Shown piece by piece: positions 1 to 5,273 of a stretch of DNA of 12,746 nucleotides. The stretch comes from Dehalococcoidales bacterium (GTDB taxonomy: Bacteria; Chloroflexota; Dehalococcoidia; E44-bin15). The stretch's first letter is position 1, and the number at the start of each line of letters is the position of its first letter. The stretch is from assembly GCA_012974295.1 (NCBI GenBank), contig JAAXQM010000048.1:1-12746 (forward strand), written 5' to 3'. The translations under genes were made by a program, and so were the position numbers. A model generated the notes under the pieces. The model was not told where the DNA came from. It searched no databases and saw only the letters and a program-made list of their open reading frames with translations.

Positions 1-154
1 AACCCTTATGCTCTATCGTGGAATAACGACCACCGACCCGGGGCAACCTTTCCACCACCAAAGTCCTGTATCCACTGGCAACAAGAAATGCTGCCGCAGA
101 CAGCCCCCCTATCCCCGAACCGATAACAACCACATCATAGTTATCCTGCTTCAC
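1..154 (-). CDS. FAD-dependent oxidoreductase, N-terminal fragment (runs off left edge)
   Basis: Reading the - strand from a GTG at 154-152 gives 51 residues that begin MKQDNYDVVVIGSGIGG. The GSGIGG dinucleotide-binding turn lies at about residues 12-17. After the second strand comes VVERLPRVGGR, an acidic end to the strand followed by a GG-R turn typical of phytoene-desaturase-like and amine-oxidase-like FAD enzymes. The GTG is supported by an AGGAGG ribosome site a few bases upstream (about 160-165). Only the FAD-binding start is present, so substrate and exact family cannot be told. The gene is divergent from everything else in the window and probably belongs to a different transcription unit. 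Confidence 0.75.
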   Translation of the reverse strand, partial: MKQDNYDVVVIGSGIGGLSAAAFLVASGYRTLVVERLPRVGGRYSTIEHKG

Positions 155-195
155 CTGGTCCTCCTTTTCCGTTCCCTTTATATGAATAGTTACAT

Positions 196-275
196 GGATC
201 TGACGAAATAGTCTCAATCAACTCCGCAACCTCCCCAGACCCCGATATAATCGGGGCATCTTTTTCAGCAATCTC
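196..275 (-). repeat. Shortened fourth copy of the intergenic hairpin repeat, reverse orientation
   Basis: The stretch GAAATAGTCTCAATCAA at about 205-221 matches the reverse complement of the right end of the repeats at 892-1012, 4618-4740 and 10078-10201. The far end, CTTTTTCAGCAATCTC at 260-275, matches the other terminus. The interior is shorter and different. It holds one hairpin, CCCCGAT/ATCGGGG (240-246 with 250-256, loop ATA), in place of the three hairpins of the full copies. It lies between the divergent oxidoreductase and the glutaredoxin gene. Confidence 0.65.
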
Positions 276-639
276 ACATCGATACGGTGAAAATTTAACA
301 CACGGCGCACTATCAGTCAATCAGAATCGTAGCAGGATTGACAAACGAGTAACGACACGTTAGGATTCTTATGCTCACCATCAGGTAATGGGAGAGATAA
401 AAGTCACATACAAAGGTCATAACCTCGCTTAGAATGTGTTCTGAAGTTGGAGCTGAGAGTTGATACAGACTCAATCACAAAGAGAAGTGAATACAAATAA
501 GATCGAGGCAAGCTATGAGACCAGGTTCTAGATGTTATCTTGCTTAAAGCTCCTGAAGCCAAGCCAAAAAAACTGTTATTCGTATCAAATAACAAGATCC
601 ACTGTTCCGCTTTAAACAATATTTAATAAGGAGGAAAAA
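276..639. other. Long leader without a recognisable gene, upstream of the selenocysteine glutaredoxin
   Basis: No convincing coding frame is present. The open frames on the - strand are short, lack ribosome sites and show no family signature. The region contains a possible sigma-70-type promoter at 338-366. It also has an inverted repeat GTTATT/AATAAC at 575-580 with 588-593 (7-base loop), about 46 bases before the glutaredoxin start, which could be a regulator site or a weak hairpin. If the promoter is real, the transcript would have a leader of about 265 bases. Confidence 0.4.
338..366 (+). promoter_or_regulatory. Candidate sigma-70-type promoter
   Basis: A perfect TTGACA at 338-343 is followed after exactly 17 bases by TAGGAT at 361-366, which matches 4 of 6 TATAAT positions. 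It points towards the glutaredoxin gene at 640. The long distance to the start codon weakens the assignment. Confidence 0.35.
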
Positions 640-879
640 ATGAGTACTAAACAGGTGAAAGTCTATTCCACCCAAACTTGACCGTGGTGCAAGAGGACCA
701 GTATGTTCCTCGATGAGCATAATATCGCCTATCAGGACGTCGATGTCGCGACGGATAGTGCAGCCCGTGAGGAGATGGTGAAGAAGACGGGTCAGATGGC
801 AGTCCCTGTCATCGAAATCGATGGCGAGTTCACCATTGGATTCAACGAAGCGCAGCTGAAAGAAAAATTGGGTCTCTAA
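640..879 (+). CDS. Selenocysteine-containing glutaredoxin-like protein (in-frame TGA at codon 14)
   Basis: The gene starts at ATG 640 after a strong AAGGAGG and ends at TAA 877-879, giving 79 residues if TGA 679-681 is read as selenocysteine. The active site is T-Q-T-U14-P-W-C17, so the UGA sits exactly where glutaredoxins and NrdH-type redoxins have the first Cys of C-P-x-C. The rest of the fold is intact and in frame: an N-terminal strand (KQVKVYS), the cis-Pro loop MAVPVIEIDG (residues 53-62) and a C-terminal GFNEAQLKEKLGL. Sec-containing glutaredoxins are known in some anaerobes. A plain nonsense mutation is unlikely because the stop falls precisely on the catalytic codon. A gene finder would miss this gene or begin it downstream. 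The neighbouring reductase at 1024 is a plausible electron donor. The selenocysteine machinery is not in this window. Confidence 0.88.
682..720 (+). promoter_or_regulatory. Candidate bacterial SECIS element within the glutaredoxin gene
   Basis: Bacterial SECIS hairpins lie just 3' of the UGA inside the coding sequence. Here GAGGAC at 693-698 can pair with G705 and TCCTC 707-711, leaving T706 bulged and a loop CAGTAT whose GT is about 20 bases after the UGA. An alternative is ATGTTC/GAGCAT (703-708 with 715-720). I cannot decide between these folds by eye. Neither puts a G in the first two loop positions, which many bacterial SECIS elements have. Confidence 0.4.
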
Positions 880-891
880 GTGAACCTGCAT

Positions 892-1012
892 GAGATTACT
901 GAAATAGAGGTGCAGGATACTTCCTGCCGGAGGTCTGGGGGTGTCCCCCAGCTTCTAAAGTCCCCCAAGACTGGGGGATTAGGGGGTTGATTGAGACTAT
1001 TTCAGCAATCTC
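892..1012 (+). repeat. Intergenic hairpin repeat, copy 1
   Basis: The element has inverted ends, GAGATTACTGAAATAG (892-907) and CTATTTCAGCAATCTC (997-1012), which pair with one mismatch. Inside are three hairpins: GCAGGA/TCCTGC (912-927), CTGGGGG/CCCCCAG (935-951) and TCCCCCA/TGGGGGA (961-978). Two further full copies lie at 4618-4740 and 10078-10201 in the same orientation. It codes for nothing evident. Size and inverted ends resemble a small non-autonomous (MITE-like) or palindromic intergenic element, but no target duplication is clear. It ends 11 bases before the trxB-like start and has pushed away or replaced any ribosome site. Confidence 0.85.
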
Positions 1013-1023
1013 CTGAATAGCAT

Positions 1024-1932
1024 ATGCGTGATCTCATTATTATTGGCGGTGGTCCAGCGGGGATGACGGCAGCGGTCTACGCTGCCAGGAAGCGTATAGA
1101 TGCCCTGTTTCTTAGTAAGGATATTGGAGGGCAAGCTATGTGGGCAGCAAGTGTAGAGAACTATATGGGCTATCAATATATTGAAGGCTTTGAGCTAATG
1201 CAGAAGTTCGAGGAGCAGGTGAAGCAGTTTCCGCTGGAGCAGAAGACCGGTGAAGAAGTAGTTGCTTTATCCCGGCTGGACACTGGATTTGAGGTCAAGA
1301 CAGCTAAGGGTGAAAGCTATAAGGCAAAGGCGGTGATCGTCGCCACCGGAAAGCGCCCGCGCCCGCTCAATGTCCCTGGGGAGGAACATCTTATCGGTAG
1401 AGGGGTGACCTATTGCGCTGTTTGCGATGGCCCGCTCTTTACCGGGCAGAAGGTGGCCGTTATCGGCGGGGGTAATTCCGCCCTGGAAGCTGCCTATGAT
1501 ATGGTGAAGATTGCAGAGCACGTCTATCTTGTGTCGCTGACAACATTGACCGGCTCCCAGATACTTATTGACAGGGTTGTGGATTCCCCCAACCTTACCG
1601 TGTTTATAGAGCACGAGGTAATAGCTATAGATGGTGAAAGCCTTGTGGAGGCTATAGTCATCAGGGACCTGAAAAGCGACGAGGAAAAGAAGCTCAAGGT
1701 TGGTGGAGTTTTTATCGAGATCGGGCTACTACCCAACTCCGAGTTAACCGGTAGAATAACCAAGCTCAATGATCTAGGTGAGGTTGAGGTAAATTGTGCC
1801 AATGAAACGGGGGTGCCCGGTCTCTTCGCCGCCGGGGATGTGACCAATGTTGTGGAGAAACAGATAGTGGTCGCCGCCGGCGAAGGTGCCAAGGCAACGC
1901 TCCAGGCGCACAAGTATATCCAGCGATTATAA
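1024..1932 (+). CDS. trxB: Thioredoxin reductase / AhpF-type flavoprotein disulfide reductase
   Basis: The 302-residue product has the low-molecular-weight thioredoxin reductase layout. There is an FAD-binding GGGPAG (residues 8-13), a redox-active C131-A-V-C134-D-G, a nucleotide-binding GGGNSALEA (148-156) and a C-terminal FAD motif FAAGDVTN (268-275). The thioredoxin-reductase motif HRRxxxR, which grips the NADPH 2'-phosphate, is absent: the segment after VYLV reads SLTTLTGS. This resembles AhpF-type enzymes, which prefer NADH, so the electron donor may be NADH or something else. The closest partner in the window is the selenocysteine glutaredoxin just upstream, which could stand in for the AhpF N-terminal redoxin domain. 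The ATG at 1024 gives the expected N-terminus, but no ribosome site precedes it, because a repeat element ends only 11 bases upstream. Confidence 0.92.
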   Translation: MRDLIIIGGGPAGMTAAVYAARKRIDALFLSKDIGGQAMWAASVENYMGYQYIEGFELMQKFEEQVKQFPLEQKTGEEVVALSRLDTGFEVKTAKGESYKAKAVIVATGKRPRPLNVPGEEHLIGRGVTYCAVCDGPLFTGQKVAVIGGGNSALEAAYDMVKIAEHVYLVSLTTLTGSQILIDRVVDSPNLTVFIEHEVIAIDGESLVEAIVIRDLKSDEEKKLKVGGVFIEIGLLPNSELTGRITKLNDLGEVEVNCANETGVPGLFAAGDVTNVVEKQIVVAAGEGAKATLQAHKYIQRL

Positions 1933-1942
1933 GGAGGTAGAA

Positions 1943-2428
1943 ATGGGCTTATTTTTTAGCGGCAGTGAACTTGTAAATATCGCCGTTGGGATCGAACAGA
2001 GCGGAGCCGCTTTTTACGACTCCCTGGCACAATCTGCCAAGGATGAAAAATCCAGGAGTATGTGGGAGTATCTGGTCCTTGAAGAAACAAAGCATATCGA
2101 GATCTTCCGGCGTATGCTGGGCTCATTGTCAGACTATGCACCACCGGAGACCTACACTGAAGAGTACGACCTTTATCTGAAGGCGCTTATCGACTCCGCT
2201 GTGTTCCGCAATGATGAGGCTGCCCGTGCGATGGCACAGAAGGCAGGTAGTGCATCCGAAGCTATTATGATTGCTCTCAGCGCAGAAAAGGACTCTATAC
2301 TGTTCTACTTGAACCTGCGTGAACTGGTTCTCCGTCCACAACGTGAGGCAGTAGACAGGGTAATAGAGGAGGAGAAAGCTCATGTGAGGCAGCTTTCTGA
2401 CCTGTTGAAGGGCTTCAGTAAGCAATGA
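1943..2428 (+). CDS. Rubrerythrin-like ferritin-fold diiron protein, no rubredoxin domain
   Basis: The ATG at 1943 follows AAGGAGG at a good distance. The frame is open further upstream, but that part overlaps trxB and has no ribosome site, so the product is taken as 161 residues. Four helices carry the diiron ligand pattern: GIE18, then EETKH (E47/E48 and H51), E115 in SAEKDSILFY, and EEEKAH (142-147). There is no CxxC, so it cannot carry the rubredoxin iron of classical rubrerythrin and must take electrons from elsewhere, or act in iron binding. The gene starts 10 bases after trxB and is probably cotranscribed. Roles in peroxide removal or iron handling are inferred from the family. Confidence 0.88.
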   Translation: MGLFFSGSELVNIAVGIEQSGAAFYDSLAQSAKDEKSRSMWEYLVLEETKHIEIFRRMLGSLSDYAPPETYTEEYDLYLKALIDSAVFRNDEAARAMAQKAGSASEAIMIALSAEKDSILFYLNLRELVLRPQREAVDRVIEEEKAHVRQLSDLLKGFSKQ

Positions 2429-2441
2429 TAAGGAGACGTAG

Positions 2442-3008
2442 TTGAGGATCCTGGGAATAATGGGAAGCCCGAGGATAAAGGGCAATACCGATCTGCTACT
2501 CGATGAAACGTTGAAGGGAGCCCGGGGCCAGGGGGCATATGTCGAGAAAATCATCGTAGATGAACTCGAGATAGCTCCCTGCCATGAAGATTACGGTTGT
2601 CTTGCAGATGGTAACTGCGTTATTCGAGACGATATGGATGACATATATCCCAAGCTCCTTGAGGCTAATGTGGTGATTATTGCCTCACCAATATTTTTCT
2701 ACGGGTTGACCAGCCAGGTTAAAGCGCTTATTGACCGTTGCCAGGCGCTGTGGGCACGAAAATACGTCCTTAAGCAGAACCCGCCTGATACAGGGAGAAA
2801 AGGCGTCTTTATTGCTGTTGGGGCAACAAAAGGCAAGAAGTTGTTTGATGGATCTATATTGACGGTCAAATATTTCTTCCAGGCAATCGGTGTCGAGTAT
2901 GGCGAAGAGCTTCTTGTTCCGGGTGTGGATAAGCAAGGAGAGATCATGGATCATCCAACCGCTCTAACAGACGCGTTTGAACTGGGCAGTGGGATCGCTC
3001 AAAGATAG
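2442..3008 (+). CDS. Isf-like NAD(P)H-dependent flavoprotein (flavodoxin fold) with altered Cys motif
   Basis: The product has 188 residues from a TTG start at 2442, preceded by AAGGAG. That start gives the standard N-terminus MRILGIMGSPRIKGNT (strand plus FMN phosphate loop), whereas the next ATG (2460) would cut off the first strand. FYGLTSQVKALIDR (about residues 86-99) is the conserved second FMN region. Iron-sulfur flavoproteins carry a compact Cys motif after the second strand, about C-x2-C-x2-C-x5-C. Here C47, C53 and C59 are present but the second position is Asp50. The cluster may therefore be absent, altered or Asp-ligated. Family members move electrons from ferredoxin or NAD(P)H to O2, peroxide or quinone-like acceptors. 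It probably shares an operon with the gene upstream (13-base gap). Confidence 0.85.
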   Translation: MRILGIMGSPRIKGNTDLLLDETLKGARGQGAYVEKIIVDELEIAPCHEDYGCLADGNCVIRDDMDDIYPKLLEANVVIIASPIFFYGLTSQVKALIDRCQALWARKYVLKQNPPDTGRKGVFIAVGATKGKKLFDGSILTVKYFFQAIGVEYGEELLVPGVDKQGEIMDHPTALTDAFELGSGIAQR

Positions 3009-3056
3009 CTCTCTTTCTGGTAACGGAATAATAAGATATAACAGGGAGGTTAAAAT

Positions 3057-3287
3057 ATGAAGTCGGTATGTCCCGGTCAAGATTTCAGGAACCTGCGGGT
3101 GGAGCTCTACAAGTGCCCGAAATGTGGTGCGGAGGAGGAGATCTTCTCCAACGAGACTAAGGCGAAGTGCCACGAGTGCGGCGAGTGGATTTACAAGGAG
3201 CAGCTCCCGTCATGTATCGACTGGTGTGCTTCAGCTCGCGAGTGCCTGGGAGAGGATAGATGGAAAACGTTGACGGGCTGCGAATAG
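3057..3287 (+). CDS. Small zinc-ribbon protein
   Basis: The 76-residue product starts at an ATG with GGGAGG upstream. It has C20-P-K-C23 and C38-H-E-C41, a two-knuckle zinc ribbon, then a second Cys cluster SCIDWC...C (residues 52-63) and a final Cys near the end. Such clusters bind zinc or iron. No enzyme domain is visible. The SCIDWC...CLG tail is a distinctive signature, but I cannot attach a function to it. It sits in the run of redox genes between the Isf-like protein and the 57-residue protein, each with its own strong ribosome site. Confidence 0.8.
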   Translation: MKSVCPGQDFRNLRVELYKCPKCGAEEEIFSNETKAKCHECGEWIYKEQLPSCIDWCASARECLGEDRWKTLTGCE

Positions 3288-3315
3288 CAGCAGTTTTTAT
3301 ATAGGAGGTGACACC

Positions 3316-3489
3316 ATGAACGAAAAACTGGAAATGGAAATTCAGGATTCACTGGTCGACGGTAAGCTTCCCTGTGCTGTGGCTTTTAGCATAGCGAAGA
3401 AGTTGGAAGTTAGCACCAAACAGGTTGGCGATACAGCAAACAAATTAGATATAAAGATTAATAAATGCCAGTTGGGCTGTTTTCCATAA
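3316..3489 (+). CDS. Small conserved-looking protein of unknown function (57 aa)
   Basis: An ATG 9 bases after TAGGAGGT opens a frame ending at TAA 3487-3489. The product begins MNEKLEMEIQDSLVDGKLPC. It then has a helical middle, AVAFSIAKKLEVSTKQVGD, that looks like a small helix-turn-helix (helix, then VSTKQVGD turn and second helix), and ends in KINKCQLGCFP. Cys residues lie at 20, 50 and 54. The strong ribosome site, compact fold pattern and placement between redox genes support a real gene. It could be a tiny DNA-binding or metal-sensing protein, or a partner of the ferredoxin-like protein that follows, but no function can be assigned. Confidence 0.72.
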   Translation: MNEKLEMEIQDSLVDGKLPCAVAFSIAKKLEVSTKQVGDTANKLDIKINKCQLGCFP

Positions 3490-3543
3490 TATCTACATCA
3501 CAATTGAGGCCTGGCTCAGGCTAGTAATTTAAGGAGATCTAAA

Positions 3544-4269
3544 ATGGCAACAAAGATATTGAGGAAAATCGTTAAAATAGACGAGGAGAAGTGCGACGGC
3601 TGCGGTACATGCGTACCCTCCTGCGCCGAGGGTGCCATCCAGATTATCGACGGTAAAGCAAAGCTCGTCAGCGAGACTTACTGCGACGGCCTGGGCGCTT
3701 GCCTGGGGGAATGTCCCCTAGATGCCATAACTATTGAGGAGCGAGAGGCCAATGTCTTCGATGAGGAAGCTGCCCTGCAGCACATGAAGCATGAGGCGCA
3801 TCTCAAGGACGAGCTTCCCTGTGGTTGTCCATCGTCTACTGTTACACAGTTTGAAAGACAGGGTACAACCGCAACTGCCCCGGCTAATGAAATTTGCCAG
3901 CAATCAATGCTCGGCCACTGGCCGGTCCAGCTCACCCTCGTACCACCTACAGCACCGTTTCTCCAGGGAGCAGACCTGGTGCTGACTGCGGACTGTGTAC
4001 CCTTCGCCTACGCCAACTTCCACCATGACTTCATAAAGGATCACGCTCTGTTGGTGGCCTGTCCAAAACTGGACGACTTCCAGGCCCACCAGTCGAAATT
4101 GACGGATATTTTACGCAGTTCGAATATAAAGAGCCTTACTATAGTATACATGGAGGTACCCTGCTGCGCCGGTCTGGTGCATATGGCAAAGCAGGCCATA
4201 GGCGCAAGCGGCAAGGATATTCCCCTAAAAGAGGTAATGATAGGGATAAGAGGTGACGTAATCTCCTAA
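3544..4269 (+). CDS. Ferredoxin-domain protein with a C-terminal domain of unknown function
   Basis: The 241-residue product begins at an ATG after AAGGAG. Residues 17-27 (C17-DG-C20-GT-C23-VPS-C27) form a full 4Fe-4S site. The second site, C47-DG-L50-GA-C53-LGE-C57-P, has Leu in place of the second Cys. It may therefore hold a 3Fe-4S cluster, an unusual cluster or none. After a linker with C93 and C95, a globular domain (about 125-241) contains TADCVPFAYANFHHDF, VACPKLDDF and MEVPCCAGL (C207, C208). This C-terminal part shows no catalytic motif I can name. It is likely a soluble electron-transfer or sulfur/metal-sensing protein. Confidence 0.82.
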   Translation: MATKILRKIVKIDEEKCDGCGTCVPSCAEGAIQIIDGKAKLVSETYCDGLGACLGECPLDAITIEEREANVFDEEAALQHMKHEAHLKDELPCGCPSSTVTQFERQGTTATAPANEICQQSMLGHWPVQLTLVPPTAPFLQGADLVLTADCVPFAYANFHHDFIKDHALLVACPKLDDFQAHQSKLTDILRSSNIKSLTIVYMEVPCCAGLVHMAKQAIGASGKDIPLKEVMIGIRGDVIS

Positions 4270-4446
4270 AGATTTACACGATTAAGAAGAATGTAGTGCT
4301 ACTTCTCAGCGATTGTCTGCGACTTAGTAGCAGAGGAAGAGAATATCTTGGCAATGCCGAGGTCACCCAGCACATTACGGACCGAAATAATCAAATATGA
4401 CAAGAGGCTTTGAATGTCTCGACAAAGTATATCGGAGGTGTATAAT

Positions 4447-4569
4447 ATGGGTGTAGAAAAGGTGGGAGAAAAATACAGGTGCAATATCTGCGGTAATGAG
4501 GTAACGGTAGATAAGGCCGGCGGGGGTACGTTGGTCTGCTGCGGCCAGGATATGCAGAAGCTACAATAA
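4447..4569 (+). CDS. Desulforedoxin
   Basis: The 40-residue product from ATG 4447, with GGAGGTG upstream, has C12-x2-C15 and the adjacent C31-C32 pair in GGGTLVCCGQDM. This is the signature of desulforedoxin and of the N-terminal domain of desulfoferrodoxin. It binds one iron through four Cys in a distorted site and normally forms a dimer. There is no following superoxide reductase (neelaredoxin) domain: the frame ends with TAA and the region after it holds a repeat. It is therefore a stand-alone electron carrier, as in Desulfovibrio gigas, or a remnant of a two-domain superoxide reductase. Full length for free desulforedoxin argues for the former. Confidence 0.93.
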   Translation: MGVEKVGEKYRCNICGNEVTVDKAGGGTLVCCGQDMQKLQ

Positions 4570-4617
4570 GAGCAGAGATGACCAGCCTCCTTCTATTTTT
4601 TATCGTTATGTATGAGA

Positions 4618-4740
4618 AAGACCGCTGAAAAAGAGGTGCAGGATACTTCCTGCTGGGGGTTTGGGGGTATCCCCCAGCTTTAAAAAGTCCCCCAAGATTG
4701 GGGGATTAAGGGGGTTGATTTGGACTATTTCAGCAGTCTC
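4618..4740 (+). repeat. Intergenic hairpin repeat, copy 2
   Basis: This matches copy 1 along its length, with the shared core GAGGTGCAGGATACTTCCTG. Its right end is CTATTTCAGCAGTCTC (4725-4740), and its imperfect inverted left end covers 4618-4633. The same three internal hairpins are present (GCAGGA/TCCTGC, GGGGG/CCCCC and CCCCCA/TGGGGG). It separates the desulforedoxin from the 47-residue protein gene. Confidence 0.85.
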
Positions 4741-4879
4741 TGAGAGCTTAACGTCATGTATGATGCAACGAAAAGGGTCTCTGTTGTGCAAGAGGCTAAT
4801 TCATTATCGATGATATAGCTGCTCAAGAAAACCTCGGGGATGTTATGTCTAACCAAAAAGCCTAAGGAGGTGAGTGGAA
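4741..4879 (+). other. Intergenic remainder between repeat copy 2 and the 47-residue protein
   Basis: Together with 4570-4617 and the repeat, this makes a gap of about 310 bases without a recognisable gene. I see no coding frame, tRNA-like fold or clear promoter here. Only the AAGGAGG ribosome site at 4864-4870 of the next gene stands out. Confidence 0.5.
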
Positions 4880-5023
4880 ATGCCGAATATGAAAGCCCTT
4901 CTCACCAATATGTCAGTACCAATGCCTATTCATAAAAAGTTGCCTCTTGCGTTCCGAAACAATCTTATTAAGATAAAAAAAAGGCAGAACTGTTGTGGTC
5001 ACTTCGGTGAGCCTGGTTGCTGA
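4880..5023 (+). CDS. Small basic protein with a Cys-rich C-terminal tail (47 aa, possible UGA readthrough)
   Basis: An ATG 9 bases after AAGGAGG begins a frame of 47 codons ending at TGA 5021-5023. The middle is basic (KIKKRQN), and the tail is N-CCGHFGEPGC. Cys residues are at 38, 39 and 47, with His41 between them, so a metal or redox site is plausible. I do not know its function. The TGA immediately follows the last Cys. Downstream lies a strong hairpin with a GGTCA loop, 21 bases after the TGA, the geometry seen in bacterial SECIS elements. If it were read as selenocysteine, the protein would end ...PGCU plus 13 residues (stop TAA at 5063-5065). Normal termination is the simpler reading. 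Confidence 0.65.
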   Translation: MPNMKALLTNMSVPMPIHKKLPLAFRNNLIKIKKRQNCCGHFGEPGC

Positions 5024-5038
5024 GAGAGCGCGAAAAAA

Positions 5039-5055
5039 CCTCCTGGTCAAGGAGG
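5039..5055 (+). promoter_or_regulatory. Hairpin with GGTCA loop: terminator-like stem or SECIS candidate
   Basis: CCTCCT (5039-5044) pairs perfectly with AGGAGG (5050-5055) around the five-base loop GGTCA. As a rho-independent terminator it is poor, since AACGG and then AATAAAA follow rather than a T run. As a SECIS it has the right distance from TGA 5021-5023 and a loop beginning GGT, like the Escherichia coli fdhF element. The AGGAGG arm could also mimic a ribosome site, but no start codon lies at a usable distance. Confidence 0.4.
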
Positions 5056-5273
5056 AACGGAATAAAACGACTCTAGACGAATACTATAATGGGGTAGAAA
5101 TCGATAAAATATGAATGAAGCAGGCGACAGTAGCATCTGTGGGTTATTTTACCATCAAGCGACAGGCTCGCCTCAGTTAGAAGTATCCGGTTATATCCAG
5201 CTATGAGACAAAAGTCGCATCCAAGTTGCAGCATCATGGTTAGAATGTGAGCTAGATTAGCATAGGTGTCGTA
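5056..5273. other. Intergenic region before the NifS-like gene
   Basis: No gene is recognisable. A perfect TATAAT lies at 5085-5090, but I see no matching -35 box. The ribosome site of the next gene is weak (TAGGTG at about 5262-5267). The length suggests that the NifS-like block has its own promoter here, but I cannot place it. Confidence 0.35.

Noticed and set aside
240..265. Hairpin plus T run as a rho-independent terminator on the + strand
   Set aside because: No + strand gene lies upstream within the window, and the T run belongs to the conserved end of the repeat copy. It is better explained as part of that element.
640..879. Glutaredoxin gene as an ordinary nonsense pseudogene
   Set aside because: The only stop is a TGA exactly at the catalytic Cys, with no frameshift or other decay and with a strong ribosome site. 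Selenocysteine is the better reading.
544..891. 115-residue open frame on the - strand
   Set aside because: It lies opposite the glutaredoxin gene, has no ribosome site and no family signature.
1886..1942. Upstream extension of the rubrerythrin-like protein at 1943
   Set aside because: The added residues overlap the end of trxB and lack a ribosome site, whereas ATG 1943 has AAGGAGG in place.
4618..4740. Short open frames running through the repeats
   Set aside because: Similar short peptides appear in each copy only because the repeat itself is copied; there is no ribosome site or gene-like pattern.
5085..5090. TATAAT as the promoter of the NifS-like operon
   Set aside because: No -35 box lies 16-18 bases upstream, and the distance to the start codon is about 185 bases. 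It is noted only as a weak possibility.
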